Source: Paraburkholderia solisilvae
GTDB taxonomy: Bacteria; Pseudomonadota; Gammaproteobacteria; Burkholderiales; Burkholderiaceae
Assembly (NCBI RefSeq): GCF_902859875.1
Contig: NZ_CADIKF010000033.1
Coordinates: 21,578-85,577, forward strand
DNA: 64,000 bases
Direction: 5' to 3'
In this document: one piece after another, positions 42,854 to 50,037 of the stretch
How the letters are laid out: each line of letters starts with the position of its first letter
Position numbering within the stretch: position 1 is the first letter of the stretch
Notes under the pieces: model-generated
The model's database searches: none
Told to the model about the DNA's origin: nothing
What the model saw: only the letters and a program-made list of their open reading frames with translations
Program-made: the position numbers and the translations under genes

Positions 42854-44191
42854 TCAGAGCTTTTGTACCTGCAGCATCAGCAGGATTTCGGTTTTGCTGG
42901 TCGACACCGTATGCCCCGCCATCCAGCGCGGCAGGAACGACAGGCCCGAGTTCGCATGCGTGTCCTGATCCTGCGTCAGCCCGCCGATGAGCAGCACATC
43001 ACCATCAGCCAGGCTGAACGAGCTTTCTACCTTGCGTGTGTTCTTCGTAGGCGAGTTATTGACGCCGGTCGTCGTATTCACAAAGCTGCTGATTTCCTCG
43101 ACGAGGTGCAGATCGATCGCATCGCGCTTGACGGTAGGTTTCACCTGGAAGATCACACCCGCATCCTGATACTCGACGCTCTGGACCGGCGCGGCCGTCG
43201 CACTGGGATACGACACGGAACCGATCACCGGCACCGACTCGCCCACGTTGAGACTGGCCGTGTCACCCGAGCGTACCCGCAGATTCGGGGACGTCAGCAC
43301 CTTGAACCTCGAATCACTGTTGAGCGCTGCGAGCGCCGCGTTAAAGCCGCCCACAGACAGCCGGATTGCGTTGTCAGTGTCGCTCACACTCCCAACGTTC
43401 AACGAGCCGCCCACACGCCCGTCCAGCAGGCTCAGAGCAAGCTGGAATGCCGAATTGTTGTTACCGGTGTCCGTGACCTCGTACACCCATGCCCGTACCG
43501 ACACGTTGCTAACCGGCGTGTCCAGCTCAGGCAGCAGCTTTTTGAGCATGGTCACTTCGCGGGACGAGCCGACGAACGTCAGCACGTCCGCCGACTGATC
43601 GACAATCCCCGCGGCTGACGTTGCCGGAACATCGCTTGCCACCTTCGCCCCTTCCGGCGCCGCAATCGATCGGTTCTGTGCGACACGACCTTTCACCATC
43701 GGCGCCACAATCCGCGACAGGTAATCGGCATCCCGGTACTTCGGCGCATACACGAACGTCTGCTGGTCGGCCTCATCCTTCGACAGCTTCGATTTTCCGA
43801 TGTACGCCACACCGTCGCGATCCGTGACCGCGTAGCCGAGCGAATCGAGAAACGTTGACAGGAACGAGCGTACGTCGCCCTGCGTCCTGTCGAAGCGGAA
43901 CGACACCGGCCGCTCATCGGCCAGCACGTCTGGATCAATCACGTACGGCGTTTGCAGCAGATCGGCATAGATTAGGTCGACCACCTGTGCCACCGGCACG
44001 AACCGCAGATCGATGCGTGAGCCGGTCAAGCGCGGCAACGCACCCATCGGAAACGACACCTTCGCGGCAGCAGCAGACGCAGCCTGAGGCAGGCCTGCAG
44101 GCAACGGCAGCATCCCGGCCGCACCCGTTGACACGTCAGCCGCATGAGCGCCCAGCGCAACACACAGCAGCAGCAATGCGGCTCGTCTCAT
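42854..44191 (-). CDS. filamentous-phage pIV-type secretin
   Basis: Outer-membrane secretin of 445 residues from ATG 44191, with a signal peptide MRRAALLLLCVALGAHAADV. N0/N1-like domains follow (GSRIDLRFVPVAQVVDLIYADLLQTPYVI, then RSFLSTFLDSLGYAVTDRDG). The conserved secretin core is present: VLTSPNLRVRSGDTASLNVGESVPVI, VEYQDAGVIFQVKPTV, and SSFSLADGDVLLIGGLTQDQ. The size and single-gene context fit pIV of filamentous phages better than GspD of type II secretion. Its ATGA start overlaps the stop of the upstream Zot-like remnant, the same order as genes I and IV of filamentous phages. It looks intact, though its phage is not. Confidence 0.85.
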   Translation of the reverse strand: MRRAALLLLCVALGAHAADVSTGAAGMLPLPAGLPQAASAAAAKVSFPMGALPRLTGSRIDLRFVPVAQVVDLIYADLLQTPYVIDPDVLADERPVSFRFDRTQGDVRSFLSTFLDSLGYAVTDRDGVAYIGKSKLSKDEADQQTFVYAPKYRDADYLSRIVAPMVKGRVAQNRSIAAPEGAKVASDVPATSAAGIVDQSADVLTFVGSSREVTMLKKLLPELDTPVSNVSVRAWVYEVTDTGNNNSAFQLALSLLDGRVGGSLNVGSVSDTDNAIRLSVGGFNAALAALNSDSRFKVLTSPNLRVRSGDTASLNVGESVPVIGSVSYPSATAAPVQSVEYQDAGVIFQVKPTVKRDAIDLHLVEEISSFVNTTTGVNNSPTKNTRKVESSFSLADGDVLLIGGLTQDQDTHANSGLSFLPRWMAGHTVSTSKTEILLMLQVQKL

Positions 44192-44392
44192 TTCGTCACG
44201 CTCCCGAGCGGCGACGGTGCCGCAGCCTTCGTTGCACCTGACCATGTGGCAACACGCGAACCCTCGACGATGCCGATCATACTGATTCCACGCCCCCATG
44301 AACTCCGAAGGCGACTCGACGCGCAACCGGCCCGATGCATCCGCAAGCACGATCCACGAATGCCCGTCGTCGGTAACATCGCCGCCGCTCGT
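44188..44392 (-). pseudogene. Frameshifted C-terminal remnant of a pI/Zot-like phage protein
   Basis: Upstream of the secretin, the minus strand reads GDVTDDGHSWIVLADASGRL and RVESPSEFMG in one frame, then RGISMIGIVEGSRVATW and SGATKAAAPSPLGSVTK in the +1 frame, ending with a TGA that overlaps the secretin ATG. One extra G in the run ATGGGGGC (about 44296) explains the shift. A stop at 44393-44395 and a terminator hairpin truncate it on the 5' side. Assignment to Zot (pI) is from gene order and the style of the tail, not from a catalytic domain, which is missing. Confidence 0.5.
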
Positions 44393-44416
44393 TTACAACA
44401 GCTTCGCGTCAAACAA

Positions 44417-44450
44417 AAATGCCGTTCAGTCGCTTAACTGAACGGCATTT
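44417..44450. terminator. Hairpin terminator downstream of the DUF3800 gene
   Basis: A 13-bp perfect inverted repeat (AAATGCCGTTCAG at 44417-44429, CTGAACGGCATTT at 44438-44450) with an 8-base loop. The minus-strand copy is followed by TTTTGTTT, so it would terminate transcription from the DUF3800 gene. Confidence 0.8.
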
Positions 44451-44545
44451 GGCCCCACGGCCCGTTTTTCATTTGTAGCGAATTCAGTCCGCTCCTCCGC
44501 ATGGGGCGCAGTCAAGCGCCGCTCTCTCTGCCAACCTGGTTCACT

Positions 44546-45232
44546 TCAACACAGTTCCGCCGCCTGCTTGTTCTTCACCGTGTTATCGAAGAACAGACGC
44601 TTTTCAGCCAGATAAGGCGCCGCCAGCCGATACGCCGAACCATTCCCATGCTCGTGGTGCGCCCACACGATGCCGGCGAGAACGTCGACGAATTGCAGCG
44701 ACAGGCAATCCTTGCTTTCCCATGGTGTGGTCTGCAGCGTCGTGTCGCTGATCGATGCGAGTTCGGTGGAAAGGTACTGCTGAAGCCCGTGCGTGAATTC
44801 GACCTTCATTGACCTCTTGTCCGGAATCAGGCAGACCGACTCATGCTTGCACATGAGGTCGAGCAGGAGGCACTTCGACATGTAGTTGTATAGGCCATTC
44901 GGATTGCGCCGGAATGCACCGTTCACATTCTTCTTCTGCACGGTAATGGCCATGAAACGTATGTCTTGATGCTTCATGCGCATCTCGCGCAATCCCAGCG
45001 CAAAACGTTCACGTTCGCCGCTTGATAGCGCGATGGACTTCAACTCATTTTTCGCCGCGCGGCCCCGCTTTTTGTAAAGACCGCGAACGACTCGATTGAG
45101 TACGGGCTCCCGGCCGTCTGGAATGACGGTTGCAGCCAGTGTGAAGTATTGGCTCGACCCGCCGTGAAGATGCGGTTCGGTCAGCTTCCAGCCAAGACAT
45201 CCACTTTCATCGAGATAGATCGTCACGCCCAT
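44546..45232 (-). CDS. DUF3800 domain-containing protein
   Basis: A 228-residue protein of the DUF3800 family, thought to have an RNase H-like fold but with no proven reaction. The N-terminal motif is TIYLDESGCLGW, with conserved Asp and Glu. The C-terminal motif is ESKDCLSLQFVDVLAGIVWAHHE, with the conserved Ser-Lys-Asp and Gln/Asp residues. Members are common in prophages and mobile elements, sometimes near defence genes. It starts 17 bases after a hairpin with a U-tract, which suggests attenuation. Its GC content is lower than that of the host genes around it. Confidence 0.8.
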   Translation of the reverse strand: MGVTIYLDESGCLGWKLTEPHLHGGSSQYFTLAATVIPDGREPVLNRVVRGLYKKRGRAAKNELKSIALSSGERERFALGLREMRMKHQDIRFMAITVQKKNVNGAFRRNPNGLYNYMSKCLLLDLMCKHESVCLIPDKRSMKVEFTHGLQQYLSTELASISDTTLQTTPWESKDCLSLQFVDVLAGIVWAHHEHGNGSAYRLAAPYLAEKRLFFDNTVKNKQAAELC

Positions 45233-45239
45233 AGGCTCA

Positions 45240-45273
45240 GAGAAAAAAATAGCCTCCCAAGAAAGGAGGCTAT
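45240..45273 (-). terminator. Intrinsic terminator in the leader of the DUF3800 gene
   Basis: On the minus strand a 9-bp stem (ATAGCCTCC/GGAGGCTAT, 45249-45273) is followed directly by a run of seven T. It lies only about 8 bases before the DUF3800 ATG. It could end transcripts from upstream or act as an attenuator; the anti-SD-like CCTCC and GGAGG halves sit in the stem. Confidence 0.7.
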
Positions 45274-45394
45274 CGGATAGTGCGATACCCGGACCTGGCG
45301 TACCCCTAGTACGCTTACGATTGCAGGCGCCAATTATTCGCAGGCTGCCCGGGCATATTTAAATCGCAACGCCGCTACACATGCAGTTTGAACC

Positions 45395-45529
45395 ATGACA
45401 AAAAGAATAGCAATCGGCGTAAGCAAAAAAATAGGTACTCCGATCGAGTCATTCGACATGACGATAGGAAATATCCATTATCGTGGCTTCAACGTTACTC
45501 ATAATCTCATTTGTAAAATAAAAAATTAG
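45395..45529 (+). CDS. possible 44-aa ORF in the AT-rich edge of the mobile segment
   Basis: A short frame starting MTKRIAIGVSKKIGTPIESF and ending HNLICKIKN before TAG. Composition is peptide-like and AT-rich, matching the mobile segment rather than the host. No ribosome site or known domain is seen, so this may be chance. Confidence 0.2.
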   Translation: MTKRIAIGVSKKIGTPIESFDMTIGNIHYRGFNVTHNLICKIKN

Positions 45530-45852
45530 GATTTCATAGAAATATCCAAATTCATCTTTTAAATCTTCCGGCACGCATGCGAACGCAACGCGAGCATGCG
45601 TCGCATGCATTGATCTGGCGGCCCTCCCGCCCCTGGGTAATTTTCTTCAATACATCCCCACCGCCGCTATATAACCTCTCGCCCGTGTCCCGATCCGATC
45701 CGGATCCGATCGACACAAAGCGCGCCGCAAGGCAACAACGTCTTCATTCGGCCATCCGGCGGACCGGGCAGTGAGGCAACACACCCTGTTCGAGGTTCTG
45801 GTCCGCCACGCGCGGATTGGCTGGTGCAGGACCCAAACGAGGGAAGGTCAGC

Positions 45853-46638
45853 ATGAGTCAACAGGAATTCTCATCAAGGCAGCATGCTGTAGAAGCGCGT
45901 CGCTACCTGATTCCGGAAATGGAATATGGATACGATCATCCCGAGGTGATCTTCTGGACGCGGCATTTCGCCAGCGAGGCGCACAAGCGCAACGTCTTCG
46001 CCAACATCAAGGCGGCCTTGCAAAGCCAGCGCTCGCCGGTCGCCGCGCAGGCGCTGGCCACGGCCTGGTACGATTTCACGCGCTATGTGCCGACCTTCCT
46101 GACGCGCGCAGTCGCCCAGACCGGCGACCCGGAGCGGCAGCATCATCTGATTCAGATCGCCTACGACGAATTGGGCGGTCGCAACAAGGAGTTCATTCAC
46201 TCGCAGCTTTTCCTGAAGGCGATCGAGACCATCGGCCTGAAGGTCGCGCCGAGGCACTCCGGCTCATCCATTCGCGAAGTCATTCAGGTGCTCGACGCGA
46301 CGCTCGCGCATACCGATAGCGAGGCCGGCATTATCGGTTTGCTGCTGAGTTTCGAAATCATCGCCGAAGAGAACATCGAAATGCTATTCGATGGGTTGTG
46401 CTACAGCGATGATTGCGCAGCGGCGCTTTCGGACTCCGCGTTCTTCAAGGTCCATCGCCTCGACGAGTCGGAACATATCCGACACTCGGTCGCCAACTTT
46501 CTGCGGTTCTGCAATACGCCCGCCGAGCGCGCCGCATTCAAACAATCGTTCGACCAGGGCGTCGACTATTGGCGCCGCTTCTGGGATCAGTGCGCCTGTC
46601 TGATCACGCTCGAATCCGGTTCCCGCACGCACACGTGA
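45853..46638 (+). CDS. haem-oxygenase-like diiron oxidase/oxygenase (HDO)
   Basis: A 261-residue all-alpha protein of the HDO (TenA/PqqC-like, iron-containing redox enzyme) group. HDOs bind two irons and carry out N-oxygenation, C-C cleavage or alkene formation on amino or fatty acids (for example SznF, BesC and UndA). Candidate ligands follow the HDO pattern: Glu106 and His116 (DELGGRNKEFIH), Glu168 with Glu172-173 (FEIIAEENIE), His201, and Asp204 with His208 (DESEH). The start 45853 is supported by GAAGGTCAGC upstream. It leads a co-directional set with ATP-grasp, MFS, Fe/2OG and transport genes, which suggests oxidation of an amino-acid-like substrate. Confidence 0.8.
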   Translation: MSQQEFSSRQHAVEARRYLIPEMEYGYDHPEVIFWTRHFASEAHKRNVFANIKAALQSQRSPVAAQALATAWYDFTRYVPTFLTRAVAQTGDPERQHHLIQIAYDELGGRNKEFIHSQLFLKAIETIGLKVAPRHSGSSIREVIQVLDATLAHTDSEAGIIGLLLSFEIIAEENIEMLFDGLCYSDDCAAALSDSAFFKVHRLDESEHIRHSVANFLRFCNTPAERAAFKQSFDQGVDYWRRFWDQCACLITLESGSRTHT

Positions 46639-46675
46639 TGCATGCGTTCCTGCACCAACACAACAAGGCGTGCGC

Positions 46676-47977
46676 ATGAAAACTGTCGTCTTCATTGAAA
46701 CGAATTTCAGCGGTCTGGATGCGATCGCTTATTGCCGGCAGAACGGATACCGGTCCGTCCTCGTCACCGACAATTTCGAGCGCTTTCGCAAATGGTTTCC
46801 CGCGTCATCGCTCGCGAGGCTCGATCTGGTCGACAAGGTCATCCATGTGTCGAATTCAAACGATTTCGACCAGGTTGCGCGGGCGCTCAGAAAAGCGCTT
46901 GCTTCGATCGACGCGCTGCTGACTTTCGCGGAAATACGCACGCATATTGCCGCGCGTTTGTGCCGCGAGTTCGGTTTGCGCGGCGCCAATCCCGAGGCGA
47001 TCGAACTCGCGCAGGACAAATACCGCTTCCGCCGGACGCTGCTGGCAAAGGGCGCGGACAGCGTCAAATGCAGAAGGATCGATAGCATCGAATTGCTGCC
47101 CGCGTTGCTGTCCGCAGCCGATGAGACGCTCGACTTCCCCTGCTTTGTGAAGCCGGTGCAAGGTCATTCGAGTATCGGCGCAATGCTGTGCCGCGACCGG
47201 TCGGAGGTTCCCGCCGTGGTGCAGTCGATGCGGCGGATTACCGAAGACTGGATTTCGCCGGCCTTCGTCGTCGAAGACTATCTGAGCGGCGAACTCGTCA
47301 GCGTCGAAATTCTGACCACGGGCGCGGGCCAGCATCAGATCGTCGGTATCGCGGATCGCGACGTGATCAACGCGGCGGTTGAAATCGGCGCGTCGTTCCC
47401 GCTGGTCGACGCGCATCGCGAAGCCGTCGAGCGCAAGGCCTGCGCAGCGCTCGATGCGATCGGCTACGACTTCGGCGCAAGCCATGTCGAGATTATCGTG
47501 ACGCGCGACGGACCGCATCTGGTCGAGGTCAATACACGCGTCGGCGGCAGTGGCCATGCGCTGATGCTGGATCTGGCGACCTCGCGCTCGATCGTCGGCG
47601 ACTGCATCGAACTGTGCCTCGGCACGCTGCAGTGTGCCGCAGGCACGAGCGCGAGCACGGCCGGCGCTACTGCTGACGCCGATTCCCGCTCGACCGGTCA
47701 CCGCCTGTACCACCCGCAGCGCGGCGCTGCGTGGAAGTGCCTCGTGAGCCACATGAGCGGCACGCTGATCGCGCTGCCGACACTCGATGCAATCCGCGCG
47801 CAGCCCGGCGTGCATGAAGTCTGGCTGCACTGCGAACCCGGCGATCGGGTCGCCGACGTGAACTCCAACTTCAGCTGGATCGCACAGGTGATGTGTACCG
47901 GGCACGACCGGCAGGAGGCCAAACGCAACGCCGCGCGGGCCGTCGATTTCATCGCGGCGCAAACGACGATTGCATAA
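46676..47977 (+). CDS. ATP-grasp ligase
   Basis: A 433-residue ATP-dependent carboxylate-amine/thiol ligase of the ATP-grasp fold. The pre-ATP-grasp domain is residues 1 to about 110 (MKTVVFIETNFSGLDAIAYC). ATP-binding residues are Lys159 in FPCFVKPVQGHSSIGAM and Glu200 in FVVEDYLSGELVSVEIL. The Mg site is Glu284-Asn286 in HLVEVNTRVGGSGH. A C-terminal domain of about 100 residues follows, similar to that of dipeptide and carnosine-type ligases. It probably joins an amino acid to another amine or activates it as acyl-phosphate. It starts 37 bases after the HDO gene, and the MFS gene starts 12 bases after its stop. Confidence 0.88.
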   Translation: MKTVVFIETNFSGLDAIAYCRQNGYRSVLVTDNFERFRKWFPASSLARLDLVDKVIHVSNSNDFDQVARALRKALASIDALLTFAEIRTHIAARLCREFGLRGANPEAIELAQDKYRFRRTLLAKGADSVKCRRIDSIELLPALLSAADETLDFPCFVKPVQGHSSIGAMLCRDRSEVPAVVQSMRRITEDWISPAFVVEDYLSGELVSVEILTTGAGQHQIVGIADRDVINAAVEIGASFPLVDAHREAVERKACAALDAIGYDFGASHVEIIVTRDGPHLVEVNTRVGGSGHALMLDLATSRSIVGDCIELCLGTLQCAAGTSASTAGATADADSRSTGHRLYHPQRGAAWKCLVSHMSGTLIALPTLDAIRAQPGVHEVWLHCEPGDRVADVNSNFSWIAQVMCTGHDRQEAKRNAARAVDFIAAQTTIA

Positions 47978-47989
47978 AGGTGCGGCGCG

Positions 47990-49228
47990 ATGATCCAGCC
48001 TGATCGAGCCCGAGTCAATCTGCTGCTCAGTACCGCGGCGTTCACCGTGTCATCGGCCGGGTCGGTGCTGCTGCATATCTTGCTGGCCGTTTCCATCTAT
48101 GCGAAGACCGGCTCCGGCCTGATGACCTCCGTCTTCGTGTCGCTGCAATGGCTGCCGGCGATGCTGGTGGTGCTGTTGCGCAGCGACTGGGAGGACGGCG
48201 CCGATCCGCGTTCACGCTGGTACCGGCTCGAACTGATCTCGGCCGCGCTGACCGTACCCGTTGCATTCGTTCCCGATGCCGCCGGCTACTGGCCGATCAT
48301 CGTGATCCTGCTCGTGCGCGGCCTTGTGGACCAGGTGAACCGGATCAACAAGACGGTCGCCGCGCGCGTGCTGTTTCCACGCGCCAAAGCGACCCACTAT
48401 GCGTCGTTTCTGCAATCGGGCTACCACTGTGGCATCGGCCTTGCCGCCATCGCCAGCGTGGCCGTGGCCGACCGGCTCGAGGTTCGCGCAATCGCGCTGC
48501 TCGATGCGCTGACTTTCGTCGCCGCCGCCGCACTTGTGTGGTTCACGCGTTGCATCGAGACGCCGGCCGCCGCGGCACGCCGTGCGCACAACCCGCTGCG
48601 CGCGCGCCTCGCCGAATACCGCGACGCGCTGGCGGGCGACCGGCGACTGCTCGTATGCGCGCTGCTGCCGCCGCTGACCGCGACATTCTTCCAGGGCACG
48701 TATAGCGTGTTGCAGCCGATCTTCCCGGTTCAGCGCTTCGGCCTCGGTCCGGCGGCCGTGTCGATGTCGTACGTGCTCGCGAGCGTGGGCATCGTGATCG
48801 GCTCGGCCGGTTTCTCGTTCTTCTGCAGAGAAACGCGGCTCTTCGAACAACCGTTCGTGAAGGTGCGACGCCTCGCGCTCACCTTGTCGGCGCTTGCCGC
48901 GCTGCTCTATATCGGCACCGCGGTCGGCGTGAGTCCCGCTGTCAGCGCGGCGCTTTTTCTCGCGATGATCGTCGTGTTCGAGTTCCTATGGATGATGGGC
49001 TACAGCGGCATGGTCGCGCTCGCGCCGCACGGCCGCCTCGGTTCGATATTCGGCATGTCGTTCGCACTCGGCTGCCTGCTCGCGAGCGTGCAGGCAGCGC
49101 TGGTCGGCGCACTGGTCGACCGTTTCACCGACCGCTTCGTCGAGGTGGTCAGCGTGTTGATGATGCTTTATCTGACGGTGGTCGTCTTCATCGCAGCGGG
49201 TCACCGGCAATCGGCGCGCGTGGTCTGA
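47990..49228 (+). CDS. MFS transporter of the HDO/ATP-grasp cluster
   Basis: A 412-residue major facilitator with about 11-12 hydrophobic segments (STAAFTVSSAGSVLLHILLA first, VVSVLMMLYLTVVVFIAAGH last). The weakly conserved loop WEDGADPRSRWYRLELIS stands in the position of motif A. It is tightly linked to the ATP-grasp gene and is followed 26 bases later by the Fe/2OG gene. Export or self-resistance for the cluster product is the likely role; uptake cannot be excluded. Confidence 0.85.
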   Translation: MIQPDRARVNLLLSTAAFTVSSAGSVLLHILLAVSIYAKTGSGLMTSVFVSLQWLPAMLVVLLRSDWEDGADPRSRWYRLELISAALTVPVAFVPDAAGYWPIIVILLVRGLVDQVNRINKTVAARVLFPRAKATHYASFLQSGYHCGIGLAAIASVAVADRLEVRAIALLDALTFVAAAALVWFTRCIETPAAAARRAHNPLRARLAEYRDALAGDRRLLVCALLPPLTATFFQGTYSVLQPIFPVQRFGLGPAAVSMSYVLASVGIVIGSAGFSFFCRETRLFEQPFVKVRRLALTLSALAALLYIGTAVGVSPAVSAALFLAMIVVFEFLWMMGYSGMVALAPHGRLGSIFGMSFALGCLLASVQAALVGALVDRFTDRFVEVVSVLMMLYLTVVVFIAAGHRQSARVV

Positions 49229-49254
49229 GCGCGCCGCAACCCACGGAGAAACAG

Positions 49255-50037
49255 ATGGGCAATTGGATTCGCTCGCAGCTATGCGAATTGACCGAGTCAA
49301 ATCTGGATTTGCTGCTGGACTTCCGGATTCCGGGAATCATCGTCGAGCGCTTCCTGCCGCTCGATGTCTGCACGCAAGTCGCGGCGCGCCTGCGCGAGAT
49401 GGCATTCGGTCACTACGCGCACCTGAACGAGATTCCCGTGCATCACGTTGGCGTGTGTCACAACCAGTGGGCGCACGACGAAAAGTCGGTGTACTTCGGC
49501 AAGACACGCGCAGCACAGACGGAAATCGACCGCGTGTATGAAGGCCTCGGCATCGATCCGGTGCGCATGGTCGCGCAGGCGCTCGCCGCGCGCGCGAATC
49601 GCGAAGCGGATGTCTTCGAGGAGCCGGGCTTCGGCAAGTACTTCGCCGGCGCGTTCAGGCGTTTTCGCGGCCACGGCCGTCTGCATGTCGATCATGCGCC
49701 AAGCCATATCCGGCAGCCGTGGGCGGTGACGCAAATTCGCCGGCAACTGACCTGGAACCTCTACTACTGCATGCAAGGCCACGGCGGCGAACTGGTGATC
49801 TACGACACGATTCACACGCCGCACAACGAGCGTCGCAAAGTGCCGGGCGAATACTACTTTCCGTACGACGTGCTGGAACGTGATGACCGCTTGCGCGTGA
49901 TGCCGGCGGTCGGCGATCTGATCATCTTCAACACGCAGAATTTCCACGAGATTTTCGGCACGCCCGACGGCGAGCGCATTTCGCAGACGTCGTTTATCGG
50001 GCTCAAACCGGACGGGAGCCTCGGCCTATGGTCGTGA
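49255..50037 (+). CDS. Fe(II)/2-oxoglutarate-dependent oxygenase
   Basis: A 260-residue cupin-fold oxygenase. The start at 49255 follows ACGGAGAAA. The facial triad is His144-Val-Asp146 (RLHVDHAPS) and His231 (NFHEIFG); Arg241 in GERISQTSF is the expected 2-oxoglutarate anchor. Because the carboxylate Asp is kept, hydroxylation or desaturation is expected rather than halogenation (halogenases have Gly or Ala there). N-terminal residues 1-60 resemble a lid that would confer substrate choice. It overlaps the next gene by 10 bases, which argues for coupled translation. Confidence 0.85.
   Translation: MGNWIRSQLCELTESNLDLLLDFRIPGIIVERFLPLDVCTQVAARLREMAFGHYAHLNEIPVHHVGVCHNQWAHDEKSVYFGKTRAAQTEIDRVYEGLGIDPVRMVAQALAARANREADVFEEPGFGKYFAGAFRRFRGHGRLHVDHAPSHIRQPWAVTQIRRQLTWNLYYCMQGHGGELVIYDTIHTPHNERRKVPGEYYFPYDVLERDDRLRVMPAVGDLIIFNTQNFHEIFGTPDGERISQTSFIGLKPDGSLGLWS

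Larger units (their letters stand above)
45233..45852. other. Junction between the mobile segment and the HDO/ATP-grasp cluster
   Basis: About 620 bases. It starts with the hairpin terminator, continues AT-rich with one tiny frame (45395-45529), and turns GC-rich from about 45580. Towards the end there is TATAAC (45670-45675) and a cluster of CGATCC words (45691-45712, centred on the 10-bp palindrome GATCCGGATC), which may be promoter and operator of the following cluster. I found no copy of the tRNA-Ser 3' end that could mark an attachment site. Confidence 0.45.

Noticed and set aside
42854..44191. Secretin considered as a type II secretion GspD or type IV pilus PilQ
   Set aside because: No other secretion or pilus gene is adjacent, the protein is short (445 residues), and the upstream overlapping remnant and the recombinase favour a filamentous phage.
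45612..45625. TGGCGG word near the right edge of the mobile segment as a possible attachment-site copy
   Set aside because: Only six bases match the complement of the tRNA-Ser 3' end and the orientation is opposite to that expected for a direct repeat. No convincing attR was found.
49255..50037. Fe/2OG protein considered as a radical halogenase
   Set aside because: The motif is HVD with the carboxylate ligand present. Halogenases of this family replace the Asp by Gly or Ala, so hydroxylase-type chemistry is more likely.
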